This document shows positions 50,392 to 59,234 of a DNA stretch of 64,000 bases, in pieces (position 1 is the stretch's first letter; the number at the start of each line of letters is the position of its first letter). Source of the DNA: Erythrobacter sp. YT30 (GTDB lineage: Bacteria; Pseudomonadota; Alphaproteobacteria; Sphingomonadales; Sphingomonadaceae); contig NZ_LMAF01000002.1 of the NCBI RefSeq assembly GCF_001542875.1, forward strand, positions 248,001 through 312,000. The letters are read 5' to 3'. Made by a program: the position numbers and the translations under genes. The notes under the pieces are model-generated. The model worked only from the letters and a program-made list of their open reading frames with translations, was not told the origin of the DNA and searched no databases.

Positions 50392-50961
50392 TTAGAGGCT
50401 TGCCTCAGCAAACAGTTCCTCAAACGCTTTGCCAGCAAGACCGGGGTGGGTCACAGCTTTGGCAGCTTCGAGGTTGGCTTCCATGCCTTCGCCTTCAACG
50501 ACGATCAGGCCGATCATGCCAGCTGCATAGTGCGGGTTGCACTTGTAGCCGTAAATGCCCGGTGCCGGGACGACATAGGACACTTCTTCGTTGATCGCGC
50601 CCTGCCATCCGGTGACGCCGGCTGGGATCATTTCGTCGATTGATTGCGACTGGTGGGTCGGATCGGTTGGTTTGAAAACGATCGTGTCGCCAACTTTCGC
50701 GCGAACGAGGCCGGGCTTGAACACCTGGCGGCCCGTGTCGGGATCGCGTGTGAGCATTTCAACTTCGATGATGGTGCCGTTGGCTTCGGCTGCAGGAACA
50801 GCTTCGACTTCTTCGGCAGGCGCTTCTGCTGTGGTTTCTTCTTCGGCGGGCGCTTCTGCTGCGTCATCAGCTGCAGGCGCTTCTTGTGCACCGCCACCGC
50901 ATGCGGAAAGCGCGATAAGGCTGGTTGCAGCCACTGCGCCCAAAAGAACATTACGCTTCAT
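50392..50961 (-). CDS. Lipid-anchored pseudoazurin-type cupredoxin
   Basis: A 189-residue type-1 copper protein. A lipoprotein signal (TSLIALSACGG, Cys21) is followed by an Ala/Glu/Pro-rich tether (about residues 26-60) and a pseudoazurin domain. The four copper ligands are His103 (DPTHQSQ), Cys141 and His144 (YKCNPHYAAG) and Met149. The C-terminal ANLEAAKAVTHPG is pseudoazurin-like. It is a small periplasmic electron carrier tethered to the membrane. It lies where PGCs often have cycA and is convergent with hemA, so it may donate electrons to the reaction centre; this is inference. The ATG at 50961 starts the signal peptide; the frame extends to 51003. Confidence 0.9.
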   Translation of the reverse strand: MKRNVLLGAVAATSLIALSACGGGAQEAPAADDAAEAPAEEETTAEAPAEEVEAVPAAEANGTIIEVEMLTRDPDTGRQVFKPGLVRAKVGDTIVFKPTDPTHQSQSIDEMIPAGVTGWQGAINEEVSYVVPAPGIYGYKCNPHYAAGMIGLIVVEGEGMEANLEAAKAVTHPGLAGKAFEELFAEASL

Positions 50962-51175
50962 AAAAAAATTCCCTTGTTGAAATACTTTATCTTCCCGCGA
51001 CACAGCGCCTCTAAACGGTTTTGGACGCTATGGAAAGCGGGACCCTTCGATGAAAAGCACAGGCAAACGCTTTGTTCCCTTCCCCCTCGGTTAAAAGCGA
51101 GAGAGGCACGGCGCACAGTGCAGGCGCAGAGACCAGGTGTTTGCGTAAATCCATCGCCCGTCTAAAGGGATGCCC

Positions 51176-51991
51176 ATGGATACATTAAACCCAAAACCAA
51201 AGACGCCGCGCCACGCGCGCTGGGCATTTTATCTGGCACTGCTTTTGCCGGTCTATTTCGCAATCGCTGCGTTTGGCACGAAATTCGGGCTGTGGAGCTG
51301 GCAGACGGGCCTGATGTCGCTGACATTTGGGGCTGGCATGTTTCTGGTGCCGATCGTGGCAGGTCTTGCTCTACTTTCGCTGTTGCTTGTGGTGATCAGG
51401 AAGCCGCGCAAGGGGTGGATCTGGCCGGTTCTGGGCATGGCGATCCCGGCAGCTTTTGCCCTTTTCGCGGTTATTGCGCGCAGCAATGCGGCAGGCCATC
51501 CCATCCATGACGTGGCAACCGATACGGGCAATCCACCCGTGTTTTCCGAGCAGACCATGCTGGCGCGCGAAGAAGCTGGCGCCAATCCGGTGAGCGATTA
51601 TCAAACGCCTTTGGGTGAGCTATCGACGTTTGAAGGCATTGCACCGGAAATGGCAATCCAAAGCCACGCTCAGGTCATCACCGAATACTACGCCAATCTG
51701 GCACCGCTTCCGCTTGGCAGTGCCAGTCGCAAGGATGCGATTGCAGCCGTGGCTGCGGCGATGGACGATATGGGGATGGAAAACATCCGCACGGACATTG
51801 ATGCGGGCCGCGTTGAAGGTGTGGCAGAGACATTCTGGTTCGGCTTCAAGGATGATGTGGTGGCGCGTGTTGGCGACACCCAGATTGATTTTCGATCGGT
51901 GAGCCGCGTTGGGCGCAGCGATCTGGGTGCCAATTCTAAGCGGATCAAGGCCTTGCGCGAAGCAACTGCCGCTCGCATTGGGCAGCGGTAA
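51176..51991 (+). CDS. DUF1499 family membrane protein
   Basis: A 271-residue protein. Three hydrophobic helices occupy the first 100 residues (WAFYLALLLPVYFAIAAFG, FLVPIVAGLALLSLLLVVI, GMAIPAAFALFAVIA). A DUF1499 domain follows, with VEGVAETFWFGFKDDVVARV and IDFRSVSRVGRSDLGANSKRI as its recognisable end. The function of DUF1499 is unknown. ATG at 51176 is used, with AAAGGGA upstream; 51170 is equally open. Its stop is 3 bp from the convergent phosphatidyltransferase stop. Confidence 0.85.
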   Translation: MDTLNPKPKTPRHARWAFYLALLLPVYFAIAAFGTKFGLWSWQTGLMSLTFGAGMFLVPIVAGLALLSLLLVVIRKPRKGWIWPVLGMAIPAAFALFAVIARSNAAGHPIHDVATDTGNPPVFSEQTMLAREEAGANPVSDYQTPLGELSTFEGIAPEMAIQSHAQVITEYYANLAPLPLGSASRKDAIAAVAAAMDDMGMENIRTDIDAGRVEGVAETFWFGFKDDVVARVGDTQIDFRSVSRVGRSDLGANSKRIKALREATAARIGQR

Positions 51992-51994
51992 GGG

Positions 51995-52597
51995 TCATTT
52001 GAACTGGGTTATTGCAAGCGCGCTGCGCTGAAACACGGTGAGCACGCATAACCCAGCATAGACGTATGCGATGGTGCCAAACCATGCGGGCAGCAGGCAC
52101 ATCGCGACGAACACAGCGATGGTCTCTGTCCCTTCGGCAAGTCCAGTTGAATAGAAAAAGCTCTTTGTCCCGTGCGCGCTTGTTTCCTCGCCGCGTTTCG
52201 CGGCGATGACGGCGAAAGCGAGGAAGCTGACGCCGGTCAGCACGAAACTCGCCACCAAAACCAGCGCCGGCAGCGTGTTTGAGCTCGATAGAATGCCAAA
52301 GCCCAAAGGGATCGATACGTAGAAGGCAAAGTCGGCGACGATGTCGAAATACCCGCCCAATTGGCTCGGCCCGCGTATCCGCGCAACTGCCCCGTCAAGC
52401 CCATCGAAAATGCGGTTCGCAATGATAAGCGCAAGGCCCAGCCATAGCTCCCCCAACGCAATCGCCACCGCGCCGCCAAGGCCTAGCGCCAATCCGGTGA
52501 AAGTGAGCGCGTTGGCGCTGATGCCAACACCCGCCAGCGCCCTGCCCATCGCGTTGAGTGGGGGATCGATCAGAGGGCGCAGTTTTGCATCGAGCAT
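51995..52597 (-). CDS. CDP-alcohol phosphatidyltransferase family protein
   Basis: A 200-residue membrane enzyme with the catalytic signature DGLDGAVARIRGPSQLGGYFD followed by IVADF, which fits D-x2-DG-x2-AR-x8-G-x3-D-x3-D. It should transfer a phosphatidyl group from CDP-diacylglycerol to an alcohol such as glycerol phosphate, inositol or choline; the acceptor cannot be read. About five or six membrane helices are visible. It is leftward, 9 bp downstream of the nucleoside transporter gene, probably in one transcript with it. Confidence 0.85.
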   Translation of the reverse strand: MLDAKLRPLIDPPLNAMGRALAGVGISANALTFTGLALGLGGAVAIALGELWLGLALIIANRIFDGLDGAVARIRGPSQLGGYFDIVADFAFYVSIPLGFGILSSSNTLPALVLVASFVLTGVSFLAFAVIAAKRGEETSAHGTKSFFYSTGLAEGTETIAVFVAMCLLPAWFGTIAYVYAGLCVLTVFQRSALAITQFK

Positions 52598-52606
52598 GGC
52601 GCGTCA

Positions 52607-53887
52607 CTAGACCGCGAAAGTCACAAGTCCAATCCACGCGCCCGTCATGGCGCTCGCGATATTGCCTGTAATCCAGCTTTTAATGCCCAGACCCGCCGCC
52701 TCTGCGCGCCGTTCGGGGCACAATGTCCCGATGGTGGAAACGAGCAGGCCAATGCTCGCAAGATTGGCAAACCCGCACAGCGCATAGGTGACGATCAAAA
52801 GCCCTCGCGGTGAAAGCATACCATCTTCAAGCGCTGCAAGCTCGAGAAAGGCGACATATTCGTTGAGTATCGCCTTTGTGCCCATCAGGCTTCCGGCTGC
52901 TTGCGCTTCAGCCCATGGCACGCCGAGGAGCCACATAAAGGGCGCGAATATCCAGCCGAATATGCGCTTGATCGAAAGCGGCTCTCCATCGACGACAGGG
53001 AAAGCGGCAAGGATCTGATCGCCCAAGGCCACCAGAGCAAACACAACGATAATGATTGCGATCACAGCCAGGAACAGCTGCATCCCATCCATCGTGCCTT
53101 TGACAATCGCATCAATGCTCGAGGCGTAGGAGAGGCCGGGTTCATCATCCTCGCTCGTTTCGGTCTTGGCCTCACTATCGCCCGGCACCATCAGCCTTGC
53201 GATCAGCAAGGCGGCGGGCAGCGATACGAGAGACGCCGAGATCAAATGACCCGACGCGCCATCACCCAGCACGCTCTGCAGAGTGCTGGCATAAAGCACC
53301 AGCACGGCCCCACTTATGCTCGCCATGGTGAGCGTCATCACCTGGAACAATTCAGCGCGGCTCATCCGTGCGAAATAGGCACGCACTACAAGCGGGCTTT
53401 CAACCACGCCCAGAAACAGGTTTGCCCCGCCCGATAGGCCGACAACGCCGCTCACGCCCAATGTTCGCTGGAGCGCGAAGGAAAGCCCATTCACCAGCCA
53501 GCGCAACACGCCCCAATGCCATAGCAGCGCGGCCAAAGCGGAAAACACGATCACCAATGGCAATATCTGAAATGCAATGATGACCGGCGGCTCAGTCCCT
53601 TCCTTGAGAACGAACGGCAAAGGCGCGCCGCCCAGATAGCCGAACATGTAAGACGAGCCCTGCACGGTGGCATCACTGATCGCTTCGACGCCAGCATTGG
53701 CGCCTTTCATGATGGACCAGATAAAGGGCACACGCACGATGATGAGCGCCAACACGGCCTGCATCGCCAAGGCGCCTGCAATCCATTGCCATGTCGGGCG
53801 ATTGCCGCGATCCTCGCTCAGCGCCCACGCAATGCCGAGCAAGACGGCAATGCCGATGATGCCGCGCAGCTGATCAAACAGTTCCAA
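52607..53887 (-). CDS. Concentrative nucleoside transporter (CNT/NupC family)
   Basis: A 426-residue cation-coupled nucleoside importer. ILPLVIVFSALAALLWHWG, GLSGGANLFLGVVESPLVVR and the C-terminal block YALCGFANLASIGLLVSTIG are hallmarks of the CNT family, and roughly ten membrane segments are visible. It would import nucleosides across the inner membrane using a Na+ or H+ gradient. It is preceded by the large fusion oxidoreductase gene, 12 bp upstream on the same strand. Confidence 0.88.
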   Translation of the reverse strand: MELFDQLRGIIGIAVLLGIAWALSEDRGNRPTWQWIAGALAMQAVLALIIVRVPFIWSIMKGANAGVEAISDATVQGSSYMFGYLGGAPLPFVLKEGTEPPVIIAFQILPLVIVFSALAALLWHWGVLRWLVNGLSFALQRTLGVSGVVGLSGGANLFLGVVESPLVVRAYFARMSRAELFQVMTLTMASISGAVLVLYASTLQSVLGDGASGHLISASLVSLPAALLIARLMVPGDSEAKTETSEDDEPGLSYASSIDAIVKGTMDGMQLFLAVIAIIIVVFALVALGDQILAAFPVVDGEPLSIKRIFGWIFAPFMWLLGVPWAEAQAAGSLMGTKAILNEYVAFLELAALEDGMLSPRGLLIVTYALCGFANLASIGLLVSTIGTLCPERRAEAAGLGIKSWITGNIASAMTGAWIGLVTFAV

Positions 53888-53899
53888 GCTCAGCGCCCC

Positions 53900-56038
53900 T
53901 TAGCCGCGCATCCAGTCGTGATACTTCTCAACGAAGGAGAGCAGCTTTTCAGGCTTGCGCGCCTTTTTCCATTCACCGGCGGCAAATTTATTGCCCTCTG
54001 CCATGGTGGGATAGGGATGGATCGTGCCCATGATCTTATCAAGGCCAAGCCCGTGCTTCATCGCAAGCGTGAATTCGGCCAGCATCTCGCCCGCATTATA
54101 GCCCACAATGGTCGCCCCGAGGATCTTGTCTTTGCCCGGCTGGGTGAGCACTTTGACGAAGCCTTTCGTCTCATGCTCGGCAATTGCACGATCAAGATCA
54201 TCAAGATCGTATGTCGTCACGTCGTATTCGGTGCCTTGCTCCTTGGCTTCGGTCTCATTGATGCCGACGCGCGCGATTTCAGGATCGAGGAAAGTGACGG
54301 CAGGGATGACCGAATAATCGGCCTTGAACTTCTTGAATTGGCCAAACAGCGCGTTGACGCTGGCAAACCACGCTTGATGCGATGCTGTGTGCGTGAATTG
54401 AAAGGGCCCTGCAACATCGCCGCATGCATAGATATTGGGAAACCTGGTCGCCAGGAATTCATCGGTGACAACGGTCTTGTTCGTGTCGATGCCAAGCTCT
54501 TCTAGGCCATAGCCAGTAAGGCGCGCCGCCCTTCCGACCGCGACGATCAACGTGTCGAACGGAACCGCGGTTTCGCCGCCATCGTGTTCTGCAATGACTT
54601 CACTAAAGGCCACTTTCACGGCCTTGTGACCCGTCAACACGGTGACGCCCGCATCTTCCAATGTGCGCTTGGCAAGTTCGGAGACTTCGGGGTCTTCGCG
54701 GCCCATCACCCGGTCTTCCATTTCGATCTGGGTGACATTCGATCCGAGCCGCGCCAGACTTTGCGAAATTTCGCACCCGATCGGCCCGCCGCCAAGGATA
54801 GCGACCCGCTTTGGCGGCGCATCCATTTCGGCAAACGCATCCCACATCGTGTCTGAGGTGAGGTATCCGCTTTCCGCCAACCCTTCGATGGGAGGGACAA
54901 AAGGCCTTGCTCCTGCAGCGATGACAATGGTGCGCGTCGTCAGGCGCTGTGTTTCACCATCATCGCGCGCAATCTCGACCGTCCAGGGATCGACGATCTT
55001 TGCATAGCCAGCGACGCAATCGACGCCGAGGCTTTCATAGCGCTCAACGCTGTCGTGCGGCTCAATGGTCTTGATCGCATCCATGACGCGCGCAATTGTC
55101 TGTTTGAAAGGCACTTTGGGCTCGTGCGGTTCGATCCCATACTTGTCCGCATGGCGCATTTGCGCGGCGACTTTTCCGGCTTTGATCAGCGCTTTAGATG
55201 GTACGCAGCCGGTGTTCAGGCAATCACCGCCCATCTTGTTCGCTTCGACCAGTGTCACCTTGGCTTTCACAGTCGTGGCAATGAGCGAGGAAACCAGCCC
55301 AGCCGCTCCTGCGCCGATCACCACCATGTTGCGATCATAGCTTTTGGGGCGTGTGAAATCGGCATAGACTTTGCGGCGTTTGATCCATCCCACAATGGCT
55401 TTTGCTATCCATGGAACGATAGCGAGAAGGACGAACGATCCGATCAGCGCCGGCGACAAAAGGCCCGACGTGCTCTCAATCTCTGCAAGCTGCGTTCCCG
55501 CGTTCACATAGACAATCGTGCCAAGCAACATCCCGATCTGGCTCACCCACACAAAAGTCCAGGTTTTGATGCGGGTTAGCCCCATCACCAGATTGACCAC
55601 AAAGAATGGGAAGGCGGGGATCATGCGGATCGTGAAGAGATAAAATGCCCCGTCGCGCTCAAGCCCGGTATTGATGGCTTTCAGGCGGTCTCCAAAGCGC
55701 GCCTCAATCGTGTCGCGCAGGACATAGCGTGAGGACAGAAACGCGAGAGTAGCGCCCAAGGTTGAGGCAAAGCTCACAATGATCGTACCGGTCACAAGGC
55801 CGAACAGAGCGCCCGCGCCAAGCGTCATGATGGCGGCTCCGGGAAGCGATGCAGCGGTTACCGCGACATAAAGCAGAAAGAAGCCAGCGATAACGAGTAC
55901 CGGATTATCGGCGTAAAACCCGCTCGCCTGATCGACGCTGTCCTTGAGCCCTTCGAGCGAAAGGTAAGCACCGAGATCGAAGTAGAAATATGCCGCAATC
56001 AGCGCTGCGAGCGCTGCGATAATGATGATTTTCTTCAA
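53900..56038 (-). CDS. Fusion of a VTT/TVP38 membrane domain with a MerA/dihydrolipoamide-dehydrogenase-like oxidoreductase
   Basis: A 712-residue two-part protein. Residues 1-225 form a TVP38/TMEM64-type (VTT, DedA-related) membrane domain with about six helices, including FPFFVVNLVMGLTRIKTW. From about residue 236 a complete class-I pyridine-nucleotide disulfide oxidoreductase follows: GAGAAG (242-247), redox pair Cys273/Cys278 in GGDCLNTGCVPSK, the NAD motif GGGPIG, and HPYPTMAEGNKF at the C-terminal dimer interface, where HPYPT replaces the usual HxHPT. No C-terminal Cys-Cys of mercuric reductase is seen, so mercury reduction is doubtful. It may couple cytoplasmic NAD(P)H to a membrane substrate. 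Confidence 0.88.
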   Translation of the reverse strand: MKKIIIIAALAALIAAYFYFDLGAYLSLEGLKDSVDQASGFYADNPVLVIAGFFLLYVAVTAASLPGAAIMTLGAGALFGLVTGTIIVSFASTLGATLAFLSSRYVLRDTIEARFGDRLKAINTGLERDGAFYLFTIRMIPAFPFFVVNLVMGLTRIKTWTFVWVSQIGMLLGTIVYVNAGTQLAEIESTSGLLSPALIGSFVLLAIVPWIAKAIVGWIKRRKVYADFTRPKSYDRNMVVIGAGAAGLVSSLIATTVKAKVTLVEANKMGGDCLNTGCVPSKALIKAGKVAAQMRHADKYGIEPHEPKVPFKQTIARVMDAIKTIEPHDSVERYESLGVDCVAGYAKIVDPWTVEIARDDGETQRLTTRTIVIAAGARPFVPPIEGLAESGYLTSDTMWDAFAEMDAPPKRVAILGGGPIGCEISQSLARLGSNVTQIEMEDRVMGREDPEVSELAKRTLEDAGVTVLTGHKAVKVAFSEVIAEHDGGETAVPFDTLIVAVGRAARLTGYGLEELGIDTNKTVVTDEFLATRFPNIYACGDVAGPFQFTHTASHQAWFASVNALFGQFKKFKADYSVIPAVTFLDPEIARVGINETEAKEQGTEYDVTTYDLDDLDRAIAEHETKGFVKVLTQPGKDKILGATIVGYNAGEMLAEFTLAMKHGLGLDKIMGTIHPYPTMAEGNKFAAGEWKKARKPEKLLSFVEKYHDWMRG

Positions 56039-56083
56039 ACCTAGTCCCCTTCACGCCTGTGTTCGCGGCGCTGGCGCAAGCGG

Positions 56084-57205
56084 TTACGAGCTGCTTGAAA
56101 TAGCCGCGTATCGCGCGATCCAGCGTTTGTCGATCCACGCTTTCAGCTTTGCAACCCAGCGTCCTTGCGCAGCGAATGGGCCATAACTCGCAATCGCTTC
56201 TCCCCGCCCGGTGGAAAGCAGGTAGAGGCTAGCTGGGCGTGGGTGGTAGCTTTCTTGCGCAGGCAGGTCCTGAATTTCCCGCCGCAGATTGGCGGCAAGC
56301 GCTGGCCCCGCCATCACCGCATGGACGCCAGAATGGGCGATGTGACGATCCTGACGCGCGGCGACGTCGCCAACCGCGAAGATGTGACCATGCGAAAGCG
56401 AGCGCATATGGCTATCGACCGCGATAAAGCCATCAGGGTCGCATTGGAGCCCGCTTGCACGCGGCCAATCAGGCGCGCCGCTCCCTACTGCCCCGATCAC
56501 CACATCGATAAGTTCAAGGCATTGGTCGCCCGCAAGGAGTTCGCCATTCTCGAACCGCGCATTTGCTTCGATCAAATCAATGCTCTGACGTTCCAGTTCG
56601 CTGCGCACTTTACCTCTGACGGCAGGTGAAAAGTCGGGAAGCAGGCCTGCCTCACCCGATACCAACGTTACAGCGGGCACCTGCTGCTCACTGGCGCGAT
56701 TTCGCAGCGCGAAAGCAATTTCAATCCCGCCCGCGCCGCCGCCAATCACCGCGATCCGTTCGGCTGAAGGCAATTCTGCGATGCGATCAACAAAGCCATC
56801 AATCGGGCGCACATCAATGAGCCGCGGATCATCGCCAAGCACCTTGGCTGCATGCCCCACCCCGCCCGTATCGATTGAGGCGATGTCGAATGTCAGGACG
56901 CCGTTCGCCTGTGTGAGGATTGATCGCGCATCAGGATCAATCGCTACGCATCTATCAAGCACAAGCTCAGCGCCTCCGGCGCGCGCCAATCCGGCTAGAT
57001 CAACGCGCGCTTCATCCTTGGCATGCTCGCCCGATATCCAGCCTGGCACCATGCCGGAATAACGCAAATATGGCTCTGGCGTGAGCAAAGTCGCGCGATC
57101 GGCGGGCATTCCGTGCTTTGCCCAATCAGCCAGCACGGCCACATGCGCATGCCCGCCGCCGACAAGCACGAGATGCTTTTCATCGCGGTTTCTTGTCGTG
57201 TTCAT
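56084..57205 (-). CDS. FAD-dependent pyridine-nucleotide oxidoreductase (NDH-2/SelD-fusion-like)
   Basis: A 373-residue flavoprotein. LVLVGGGHAHVAVLADW is the opening FAD motif typical of the stand-alone or SelD-fused oxidoreductase group related to type-II NADH dehydrogenases. IAVIGGGAGGIEIAFAL is the second nucleotide motif, and GHIFAVGDVA the late FAD contact. No redox-active CxxxxC pair is present. It is encoded 45 bp upstream of the fusion oxidoreductase on the same strand, so the two flavoproteins may act together. Its electron acceptor is unknown, with a quinone as one possibility. Confidence 0.82.
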   Translation of the reverse strand: MNTTRNRDEKHLVLVGGGHAHVAVLADWAKHGMPADRATLLTPEPYLRYSGMVPGWISGEHAKDEARVDLAGLARAGGAELVLDRCVAIDPDARSILTQANGVLTFDIASIDTGGVGHAAKVLGDDPRLIDVRPIDGFVDRIAELPSAERIAVIGGGAGGIEIAFALRNRASEQQVPAVTLVSGEAGLLPDFSPAVRGKVRSELERQSIDLIEANARFENGELLAGDQCLELIDVVIGAVGSGAPDWPRASGLQCDPDGFIAVDSHMRSLSHGHIFAVGDVAARQDRHIAHSGVHAVMAGPALAANLRREIQDLPAQESYHPRPASLYLLSTGRGEAIASYGPFAAQGRWVAKLKAWIDKRWIARYAAISSSS

Positions 57206-57449
57206 TCGAAGGCGCGCAACACGCTGAGATTTCCAAATTTATTGCCTTGGTGCACGCAGGAATACCGCCGGTTAACAAATCAACAATCGCAGGATCAACT
57301 TGCAGGAACCGCAAGCGTCCTTGCTCGTTCAATCGGTAGCGTGATGATGGGGGCTGCGCAAAGCCCTGTCACGCGCCCGTAAGGGATCACGGGCAGATGC
57401 AAGAACATGACTGCGTTTTTTTGACGCTTTTTGGACGGAACCGGCGCCT

Positions 57450-59234
57450 ATGGCGAAGACCCTTGCCCCCCACCTTGAGAGCCACGGCTCTAAGCTCTCG
57501 CTCGTGCGTTTTTTCCGTCAATTTGTGGAAATTCTGCGCCCTGAAAGCAATTTTTACTGGCTGACGCTGGTTTATGGCGTCGGTGTCAGCATGCTTTCGC
57601 TCGCGACGCCGATTTCGGTGCAGATGCTGATTAACACCGTGGCAAACACGGCTCTGACGGCACCGCTTTTTGTCCTTTCGGCCACTTTGTTTGGTCTTCT
57701 TTTGTTGTTCGGCCTGCTCAATGCCTTGCGCATACACCTGATGGAGCTGTTCGCGCGGCGGTTTTATGCCCGCATGGTCGCGGAAATCTCGCTCATCTCG
57801 GTTTATGCGCAAAATCCGTTCTTCGTCGACAATCAGAACGGGTGGCTATTCAATCGCTATTTTGACGTCATCAACGTACAAAAGGCGCTGCCTATCCTGT
57901 TTGTCGGCGGGTTTACTGTCGTTTTGCAAGTGGCAGTCGGGTTTGTGCTCGTATCGCTCTATCACCCGCTCTTTCTTGTGTTCACGCTTGTTATGTCCGT
58001 GCTCATCTGGGCGATCTGGCTCATCTGGGGCAGCAAGGCTGTGCGCACCGGGATCGACCTGTCACATGCCAAGCATGGCACTGCTGCCTGGCTTGAGACG
58101 CTGGGCGAATCCAACGGCTTTTTCAAATCGCAGCGCCGGATTGATTACGCGCTGAAGCGCACCGACGATTACACCGATCGCTATATCGGCGAACGCAAAC
58201 GCCATTTCCGCCAGCACTTTGCTCAGACCATCGCGTTTCTCGTCCTCTATGCCGCCGCAAGTGCCGCGCTTCTTGGCCTTGGTGGATGGCTCGTCTTGCA
58301 GGAGCAGCTCTCGCTCGGCCAATTGGTGGCTGCAGAGCTTGTCTTGTCGGTCGCCTTCTTCGGCGTGGCTCAGCTCGGCACGTATCTGACCTACTTCTAT
58401 GATCTGTGCGCCGCGGTTGAGGAATTGTCGCAATTCTACGACGTTCAGCAAGAGGAAGCGCGGGGCGATAACCCGGTTAAGGGGGACGATCACACGCTCG
58501 TTTTCCATTCTGTTTCCGGCACTGCTCGCCATGAAAACGCAACGCTCGATTTTGAGATACCCAGCGGATCAATCGTGATGGCCGCGGCCAGCCATCACGG
58601 GGTCCAGCGCCTCTTTACCAATGTCCTCAAAATGCACGAGATTCCGGGACAGGGATTTGCGTCGATGGGCGGGATCGATCTCAACGACATCGAATCTCAC
58701 AATCTGCGCAAAGACGTGCACGTGATGGAGCGCGCCAGCTTTGTCGGCATGACGATCCGCGAATATTTGAAGCTGTCATGCCCTGAATCCGCGCCCGGAA
58801 GGATGATCGGCGCTCTGGAAACCGTCGGTCTTGACCGAACGATCTCCTCGTTCAAAGAAGGCCTCGATACGCATATCGCCTCGACCGGATGGCCGCTTTC
58901 CTCTGTCGAATTGCAGCAATTGAAACTGGCCAATGCCCTGCTTGAAAAGCCGCGTATTCTGGTTTTGAGCCGCTTGTTCGATTTGATCGATGAAGAGCCT
59001 CTTGCGCGCAGCATCGCGCAATTGCGCGAGCAAGCGTATTCGACCGTGATTTACTTCTCGGGCCGCCGGATTGATCTGGGTTTTGACAGGTTCCTTTACC
59101 TCGAAACCAACCAGCAGCGCTATTTCGACAATTTTGAAGATTTCTGCCTCGCGGTAAACCAGAAACCGCCGCACCGTCCATCAGGGCCTCGTCCGATCGC
59201 TCGCAAGATTGGCGCAGTGGGAGAATCGAGATGA
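57450..59234 (+). CDS. ABC-exporter-like protein with a fully degenerate nucleotide-binding domain
   Basis: A 594-residue type-I-secretion-like ABC protein. Residues 35-330 form the six-helix exporter membrane domain. The C-terminal domain (about 348-570) keeps the NBD layout but no ATPase motif: where Walker A is expected there is VMAAASHHGVQ (376-386, no GK[ST]). The Q-loop reads VME (425-427), the signature LSSVE (483-487) and Walker B ILVLSRLFD (503-511, Ser for Asp). The H-loop reads YFSGR (535-539, no His). No N-terminal C39 peptidase is present. It should sit in the inner membrane with the HlyD and TolC partners encoded next, yet cannot hydrolyse ATP by known rules. The HlyD gene overlaps by 4 bp. 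Confidence 0.85.
   Translation: MAKTLAPHLESHGSKLSLVRFFRQFVEILRPESNFYWLTLVYGVGVSMLSLATPISVQMLINTVANTALTAPLFVLSATLFGLLLLFGLLNALRIHLMELFARRFYARMVAEISLISVYAQNPFFVDNQNGWLFNRYFDVINVQKALPILFVGGFTVVLQVAVGFVLVSLYHPLFLVFTLVMSVLIWAIWLIWGSKAVRTGIDLSHAKHGTAAWLETLGESNGFFKSQRRIDYALKRTDDYTDRYIGERKRHFRQHFAQTIAFLVLYAAASAALLGLGGWLVLQEQLSLGQLVAAELVLSVAFFGVAQLGTYLTYFYDLCAAVEELSQFYDVQQEEARGDNPVKGDDHTLVFHSVSGTARHENATLDFEIPSGSIVMAAASHHGVQRLFTNVLKMHEIPGQGFASMGGIDLNDIESHNLRKDVHVMERASFVGMTIREYLKLSCPESAPGRMIGALETVGLDRTISSFKEGLDTHIASTGWPLSSVELQQLKLANALLEKPRILVLSRLFDLIDEEPLARSIAQLREQAYSTVIYFSGRRIDLGFDRFLYLETNQQRYFDNFEDFCLAVNQKPPHRPSGPRPIARKIGAVGESR

Noticed and set aside
53900..56038. Mercuric reductase (merA) as a function for the fusion oxidoreductase
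   Set aside because: The C-terminal vicinal cysteines and N-terminal heavy-metal-binding domain of MerA are absent, and no merR/T/P genes are nearby.
57375..57394. Possible terminator hairpin GCCCGT/ACGGGC upstream of the degenerate ABC gene
   Set aside because: The stem is only 6 bp, has no directly following T-tract, and lies in a promoter region between divergent genes.
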